A stretch of DNA of 64,000 nucleotides, taken from Azolla caroliniana (lineage: Eukaryota; Polypodiophyta). The notes under the pieces are model-generated. The model had not been told where the DNA came from, ran no database searches, and saw only the letters and a program-made list of their open reading frames with translations. Positions 57,091-64,000 of the stretch are shown here, piece by piece. The stretch spans positions 5,456,001-5,520,000 of the forward strand of contig JBHGNT010000005.1 in assembly GCA_043228905.1 (NCBI GenBank), in the 5' to 3' direction. The number at the start of each line of letters is the position of its first letter. The stretch's first letter is position 1. Made by a program: the position numbers and the translations under genes.

Positions 57091-59545
57091 CTTGATGTGA
57101 TATACCAAAGTCAACATTAATGGAAGTTGACCATTTCTTGTTTGAACAAACTGTCATCATTTTCAACCACAATAATTTTTAGATTTATCATCAACGTTAG
57201 TGAGCATGATCTCAAACTAAAATGCCCAAACATTAACTTAGTCAATGCATGAACCCCCGATCTTCATTCTAACGGGTGAGCTCAAACTATTGTTGTGATT
57301 AATGTTATCACATTCAACTACTATGTTTTTAAGAGTTTTCATTGATAAGAAAATATTAAATTTATTGGTCAATACATGGACCTCAATCTTATGATTGTAA
57401 CGGTCATGCTCAACAATTACACTATTCTAATTATGTACAAATATTTTAATGGACTTGAGTTGATAAGCGTTAGATGATTCGGCGGGCAAGCCTTTAAAGC
57501 ATCTTAAATTTTGTATAACGGAAATGGTTCCACATTCTACTAGAGCCCATAATATCTTATTGATTGAATTTTTAAGCTGGGTGTTGACAATTTAGCAACA
57601 AAAACAACTTGTTTTTCTAACCTTGTGTGACATACAGGGGGTTGCTCCTTGCTATGTTTGTCATGCATGGAGGGAGATACCCTTTTCACATGCACTTCAA
57701 AATTTAAAAGATTCTAGACAAGTCAAGAGCAAAAAAAAGAGAGAAGAAAAGGAGAACAATAGTTTGTAACTATGAAATTATAATATTGTATCTTAATTGA
57801 TGGATACATGATTAGGATGTCATAAATCGTTTCTCTATTCGTTTTTTTTTTTTTGGGGGGGGGGGGGGGGAACAGTTCTCTATTCATGGTGGGGCGGCAC
57901 AAAGATAATATGTTGATTTTAGTTAGGCATTAGAATATTCAAGCATATATACAAAATATAACGATTTATTGTCTATCCCCAAGTGAATATTCGAATATAC
58001 ATGTTATTATAAACATTTCTATTGTCGACCTCCATCTATATAGACTTTCTACATTTTTTGTCTTGACAATGATACCTAACTTCTTTATTGTAATAGAGGA
58101 AGAATATCTAAAAGACTATATCCCAATTAGCTATTTGGTCATCAATTTTGCATTTATACACACGTATTTTCTAGATGTATATATCTCTCAAGATCCCTCA
58201 AGTTCATTGTATATTGAATCAAATATTAGACAACAATCATGATAAGCATCTTGGTTTGGCTTACATAGGACTTAAATCACCAATAGGCTAACTTCATATC
58301 ATTCTTTCTTCTTGTTTTGTTGTGTATTTTTCCAAAAGAGACATTAGATTGCGTTTACAATATGGGAGGACAATGATCTTGTCCGCATGAACAATCTTGG
58401 ACTTTATGTTGAGATGCTTCTTTGGCTTGCTCTCGTTCCTTCTACTTACTTATTTCTATTCCTATGATGTCTTTGCAATCAACATCACGATTGTGTGGCC
58501 CATTTGGCCACAATAGAAACAAACCTTGATGTATGCTCTTCTAGAAAATCTTCACAATGAATATTTGCCTAACCATATTTGATACAACATGTATCTAATA
58601 AGCCTCTCAACCTCTTCACAATTCCTCAATATATCGCAACCCTTGCAAGCAACAAACATGGATATAGTTTTCTTGTGAACAACCTTGAGAGTAGAGGCAT
58701 GAATCCCCTGTCATACCATGAGAAACCACAAAGGTGATAGTGCCCCACATTCCAAGTCTTTGAACATTTGTCACCCAAAGTCATAAGAAACCAACCCTTT
58801 GTTAGCAAAATCACACGCACAATAATGTATGTACTTGCAACAAAAGCATTAGAAAATTCGTCATCGTTTCGTAAATCATTCATTACACTCATAAATCAAC
58901 TTATTGATTGCATGTTTAATTTTACAATGTGTGTTAAGCCCCACATTTAATGTAGATTAATTTGAGGGCTAATATCACCCAAGTCTTTGCATGTGAACCA
59001 TCCGTATATCATAAGCCTACTCCAAAAGTCCCTTATATGGAGTTTTCATGAATACAATATGTCATGCTCACATTTAAATTATATCCCTTTTTGAATGGGA
59101 ACAATGTGTAAAAACAAAATTAAAAAATCCATTGTTGAACTAGCGTGCTAATTACATGTTTATGAGTGATCCCAATTCCCATCCTCCCCTCCCCCCTATG
59201 AACATTTAAAGAACATAATAGTGCCATTTATAGAAAAAGAAAATAAAAGAAAAGCAACGTTAGGTTTGGAAATTATAGTGGATATTTCTTTTTAGCGGGG
59301 GCACTTGGTCTTCTCGTATAGTGAGCTCACAACATAATAAGTGCAAGCAATGGGGATTTTTGCTTTGCCAACATTCACATTAGTGTGAGTTCCTAATTTG
59401 TCTTGGTTCTCAGCACAAGCATGATCATAATTAAAAACTAAAAGATTCATTCATAGTTTCACAATAGCACTTCTCGACACACGTTATGAACTCATATTCT
59501 TGATTTTATCTCACTCATTTCAATTCTTTGATAAATCCATGAATG
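57090..59545. other. No intact gene; possible zinc-knuckle relic
   Basis: AT-rich. A T14-G16 run lies at 57841-57870. On the minus strand near 58520-58480, CFYCGQMGH followed in a shifted frame by NRDVDC suggests a broken CCHC knuckle, as found in retrotransposon gag or LINE ORF1. That is too little to classify. Confidence 0.35.
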
Positions 59546-59562
59546 TGCCATGGTGGACATTT

Positions 59563-60530
59563 TTTTTCCCAAACAAGAATATACTCTACAAACTCGATCC
59601 CTTTCTCGGGTAGGCCTTGCCTAGACTATCCTATCCAACATAAGAAATCTCACTTATTTATCTTGCACTTTCACGTGTGTATCTAGCCATCCAATCATAC
59701 ACATCACCTACATTCACTATCCCACATGACATCTCTTTCACGCCCCTCGTTCAACTAATGGGAGGAGGGAACAACCATCTGGGTACTACATACTGCCATT
59801 GTATATCCATTCCATTTGATGTGGCCATCAGTGTAGTACACCACCGCTTTCTAAAGTTCAGCCTCATTAATTCTGCAGCATTATTAGTACCATCAATCCA
59901 CTCATATTGAGCTCTCGGTGTAGTTATTAATGTGTGCCAAATTAGCATAATCGATTCAGCCGGAAGGCGTTTGTGTGCTGAAAATACCTTGGTACACCTT
60001 GTTATCCATATACACCATATGGTAATGGGGGCAAGCAACATCCAAAGATCTCCAAGTTTTTGACTCTGTGCATTAACTGTAGGTACCATGTTGTCAATGA
60101 GCAGCCGAATAGTGCCATTCTCCCCTATGTACTTAGCATTGCATATGCTATCGTATTTCACCACATCATCCTCAAGACAGTTCCAACAAGCATGTCCCCA
60201 GTTGAGGATGAACGAACTAGAGGCATGGCAAAACAAACATATAGTGCCTTTCCCCATACAGCCACTGCCTCGCGACATTCCCATAGACAATGGGAAATGC
60301 TTTCTATATGTCCACATGCAATACATCTAGGGTATACATAGGGGCCTTTACCCCACGTCCCTACCGACAAGGCTCTATGTGCAATAAGCCATAAACACAT
60401 CATTATCTTGCGGTCATAACTGTCATGTCATATCATTTTCCAGAATTTATCTAGTCTCATTTCACTAATGCCCTCCTGCATCCAAAATTTCATTGCCGCA
60501 ATCTTGTCGTATTCTTGTTCTAGAATAATT
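59563..60530 (-). mobile_element. Short LINE-derived element E2 with 17-bp target duplication
   Basis: Flanked by tgccatggtggacattt at 59546-59562 and 60531-60547. Read on the minus strand it encodes MMCLWLIAHRALSVGTWGKG, PRCIACGHIESISHCLWECR, NWGHACWNCLEDDVVKYDSI, YIGENGTIRLLIDN, ITIWCIWITRCTKVFSAHK and VVPRWLFPPP. The block 60326-59751 is open for about 190 codons: C-x2-C...H-x4-C of zf-RVT followed by the family tail motif. It ends gtatattcttgtttggg then A(n). It is the better-preserved partner of E1 at 32361. Confidence 0.88.
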
Positions 60531-60547
60531 TGCCATGGTGGACATTT

Positions 60548-63500
60548 GTGTTTTAGTTCTTTGTACAAATTTGTGTAGCTAATTCTAATTGTTTGTTCTC
60601 ATTTTTCCCAAAATAGTAAAATATAATTGAATATTCCACCCATTGCATGGTATATTTATACGGAGGATGTGACATCCCTAAAGATAAAGATTGCTCCTAC
60701 ATAATCTTTGTAACAAGCTTGATTTGTTTATCCATGTCTTAAATGTTACAAAGTCATGAGTCATTTTTTTAGATATAGGTAATGCGTTTTTCATAAGGGG
60801 TGTGTGTGCGTATACATGAGTAGTCCACCAACCAATGGTTTGATCACTTGATAAATAGACTAATAAGCAAAATTTAATAAAAAAATTCCGAGCATACTAT
60901 GTCGGGTGACCTCCAATTGTAGAGTGAGTTAGAGAGAGACAGTGCATGGGTCAAACTTCAATAACCGTTGTTTGCACTTTCCATTGTCATGTTGCTTGAA
61001 TAAAACAATTTTTTGTTGTTGTTTTATTTCATTTTCACCGCATTTCTAAAACTTCATATCTTTCTTTTTTCTTAAAATAAAAACGTTGTCTTGTGCTATG
61101 TATATCCACTACCTTTGCAATCAATCCAATCAAATAGGGGGAGTTTGAAACAAGGGGCCTCCATGCGAAGATATGGAAACAATCAAAGAAACCACCCTTT
61201 CCTTGTCTTTTATTTATTTATTTGTGCTCAAGGGCCTCTAGGGAAATATTTGGAAATCGTCAAACAAACGGCCTTTCCAAAAAATATTTCACATTAGTTT
61301 CTAGTAACATTTTGTCTAGGTGGGGGGTAGAAGGGACCCATAGTAGGATTTGGAAACCATCAAAATAAATGAGCTTTTTCACAATTTGTATATTTTGACT
61401 CAAGTGTTTGGAAGTGTGTAAGCATTCCATGATACGAAGAATATATGAAAGTGAACAAGAGGAAGGGACAGAAAGGGGTTAGAAGTTAGTTTCTAGGGCC
61501 AAGTGTGTGAAAGATATATGAACGTATGTGATGGATTGCAAGCAAGAGAATATGAACCAAATCATATAAGAAAAGGTTTCCAATTTTTATTCCTTGTAGT
61601 TATTGATGCGGGAGAGGAGGATGCTTGGCATATTGGGCACTTTTTCTCTCTAAGACACTCACGTTTTCTAGTAAGTAAGAAGTTGTTAGAGACTAAGTGT
61701 GTAAAGGGTGGGCCCCATCTCCAACAACCACATATATAGACATGTTGTGTGTGTGTGTGTTTGAGTGATAGAGAAGAGTGAATGTTATTACTATTTGTAG
61801 TTAATGGCAACTCCCATCAACTCCATTGAGTCTTCCTCTAGTAACTCTTCTAATTGCATAGCAGGTATCTCTCTCTCTCTCTCTCTAAATTTGCTAAGTC
61901 TTCCATTCCTCCTTAATTTGGTTACCTCCTCTCTTATTACTATACTTAACCTTTCATCCTTATTCCTCCCCTCTTATTGTCTCTCAATTGGGTGGCTTTT
62001 AGTATCCCACCTAATTAGGGGATATATATTTCCTCCTTAATTGGGAATTCTTGTCATATTAGCAATATACTTCATGGGATATTTTCCCATGCAATTTGAG
62101 GCCGGCCATTCTTTAGAGTGAGTTCCATATATTAATGCCTTTTGTGCATAAATTCCCATATTCATTTTTGCATGTCATATGATGAGAATAGGGATTAAAA
62201 ATTCCAACAAGTGTGTTAACTAAGAATATTTTGACATCACTTGCACTTTAAATGTCCAAAGAAATGGGCACATCAACAACCCTAATTAAATCGTAGAAAT
62301 CTAATGCATTATTACTCGAGACTAGAGGACCACATTAATTCACTAGGGGTGGCCATGGATATGTTGAGAAAACCAAAACCAACATGTATTAGTCGGAGTG
62401 GTTTAAAAACTCCTATACAATTGCCGATTCCCACACGCTCACTCATTCAAAATTATTCCGTGAGCAATGTGAACGTGTCTTGAATTCATTTAATTAGTGG
62501 CCCAATTAACATAGTAAGAGAGCTTATTAATTTAATTATATCACTAATTAAACCAACAAAATTGCTAAGTATACCTTATGACCAAGCCTATTTAAAAAGT
62601 GAAGCAAATTTACAAAAGTTATGGACATTTTGGTCATATTTAAGTAGAGATGGATAGGGGTATAATAGAAATAAAAAAGCTTTAGTACTTTCGTGATTGT
62701 AGGAAGAATTGTGAGATAACATTTGCATGTATGTATGGTGAACACTAGTTTGCAAGTGCTAACAAATTTGCAATTCACAGTGCATGGTTATGCACATGCA
62801 CTCAACCTTGTGTATGCCTTCAGAAAACTATTCCAAGCATAGGAAAGCCCATGTGCTAATTAGAGCATGATTGTCACATGAAAAATGCAGTCAAAGTATT
62901 CACATGTATGTGTGAGAAGTTACCTTAACTAGAGTCCTAATTTACATGTGACAATGAAAATATAGTTATGGTTTCTATGATTGATATAATTTTCTTTTCT
63001 GTTTTAGGGATGTGACATTAATGGTAGTAATACATAAATTTCTAAACCCTGGGGAGCTCTTGGTTTCAGTTGTTAGGGATGTGACCTTAATGGAATGGTA
63101 GTAATCCATAATTTTGTCAATTGTGGGAAGCTTTTGCTTTTGCTTGTTGAGTTACACAATACACCATCTAATCATGCGGGGAGCACAATCATGATAATCC
63201 CCTTGTACATGCATACCACATGGGTGGTGGCGTTGGTAGTATGTAAGGCATCTAGGGAGGTAAAAAATGTATGAGTTGGAGGCAAACAAACTTACATATG
63301 TTTTTTAAGTGTGGAGGCTTTTATGGACCACACATGTATTGCTCATAGTTCTTTATCTTTGACTTCAAAAAGAAAAGAAGTGCGCAAAAAGAAAATGAAC
63401 TATAAATTTTATTAGCTTCGATAGTATGCACAAACACATTGTGATGATTGCCAAAAGAGCATTGAGAATGAGATTAGGGTATTCATGCTGAAGCCAAACT

Positions 63501-63697
63501 TGCAATAATCTCTCGATGATACCCAATACGTGTACTATTGTATCAAACAATATGGTCCCTCTAGACACTCACAGACTACAATCTTATGGCCCCTTTCTAG
63601 ATTCCTAATATGGCATTATACATGACCCTCACTATGATGTATACATTCTTAATGGGAACAAGGGTGATATTAATACAAGATTTAATGTAGCTAGCTC
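60548..63697. other. No confirmed gene
   Basis: AT-rich. An ATG at 61804 opens a short serine-rich frame (MATPINSIESSSSNSSNCIA) ending at a possible donor (atagcag|gtatct) before a (CT)n tract. It could be a first exon of a gene running rightward, but no second exon was recognised up to the window end, so I do not call it. 62.1-63.6 kb shows nothing recognisable. Confidence 0.4.
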
Positions 63698-63709
63698 TAA
63701 AACATAAAT

Positions 63710-63820
63710 AACCACATAAGATGGAACTATCGCGTCCCTACAGGGATTTGTACATAATAGTCTCATTTGTAAAATTTTATAACTAATGAAAGGAGTTTTT
63801 TTTGGAAAAAAATAAAAAAA
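63710..63820 (+). mobile_element. 111-bp LINE-tail insertion
   Basis: Contains cgcgtccctacagggatttg, gtaaaattttataactaatg, aaaggag, a T-run, GG and an A-run. This is the same 3' UTR as the minus-strand LINE at 20773-21440. Flanking taaaacataaat at 63698-63709 and 63821-63832 is a probable 12-bp target duplication. Confidence 0.75.
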
Positions 63821-64000
63821 TAAAACATAAATTACTAATTTTGAGAAATTTTAAAAAAACATAAATAACTAGATTTCATATTTATGATTCATTGTGTAGT
63901 ACTTTCTAAATGTGTGTGTGTACCACTAATTCCAAATTTGCCCCAAAAATTTCTAAATACATGCCATCTTTCTTTATGTGTAGTTAACCATAAGGTCACT

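Noticed and set aside
58480-58892. Minus-strand frame with CFYCGQMGH
   Set aside because: Possible zinc-knuckle relic only; the last Cys needs a frameshift and no neighbouring gag or ORF1 sequence is recognisable.

Overview
This window looks like nuclear DNA of a land plant with a large, AT-rich, transposon-filled genome. Coding sequence is sparse. Three conserved genes could be resolved exon by exon. One is a complete 12-exon gene for a canonical cAMP-dependent protein kinase (PKA) catalytic subunit. Flowering plants are generally held to lack canonical PKA, while plants with swimming sperm keep cAMP components. That points to a fern, lycophyte, bryophyte or possibly a cycad or Ginkgo. This taxonomic reading is inference.

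Layout. 1-5.2 kb: old repeats. 5.2-7 kb: LINE relics and a Ty3/gypsy fragment whose LTR carries heat-shock-element-like motifs. 8.8-14.9 kb (minus): PKA catalytic subunit. 15-16.4 kb: minisatellite, a LINE 3' end and simple repeats. 16.7-18.3 kb (plus): two-exon serine-rich protein with a telomere-like hexamer inside its coding sequence. 20.8-29.1 kb: nested transposon block with two LINE-(GA)n-SINE units, a copia-type LTR and a hAT-like element with an 8-bp target duplication. 29.9-31.9 kb: NAC transcription factor pseudogene. 32.4-40 kb: several LINE 3' ends. 44.1-46.0 kb (plus): GT47 exostosin-family glycosyltransferase of ARAD type. 48.5-51 kb: tandem repeats and a LINE remnant. 52.3-54.4 kb (minus): nicotinamide mononucleotide adenylyltransferase (NMNAT). 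56.5-64 kb: repeats and a second copy of a short LINE-derived element.

The genes are separate loci with no sign of working together: cAMP signalling, cell-wall polysaccharide synthesis, NAD synthesis and one unknown protein. The richest new material is in the mobile elements. There are LINEs with two different 3' ends, (GA)n or T(n)GGA(n), and a tRNA-derived SINE that looks like an inverted dimer. Two short LINE-derived insertions share almost the same 5' end but have different target duplications. All identifications rest on reading the sequence; no database search was run.
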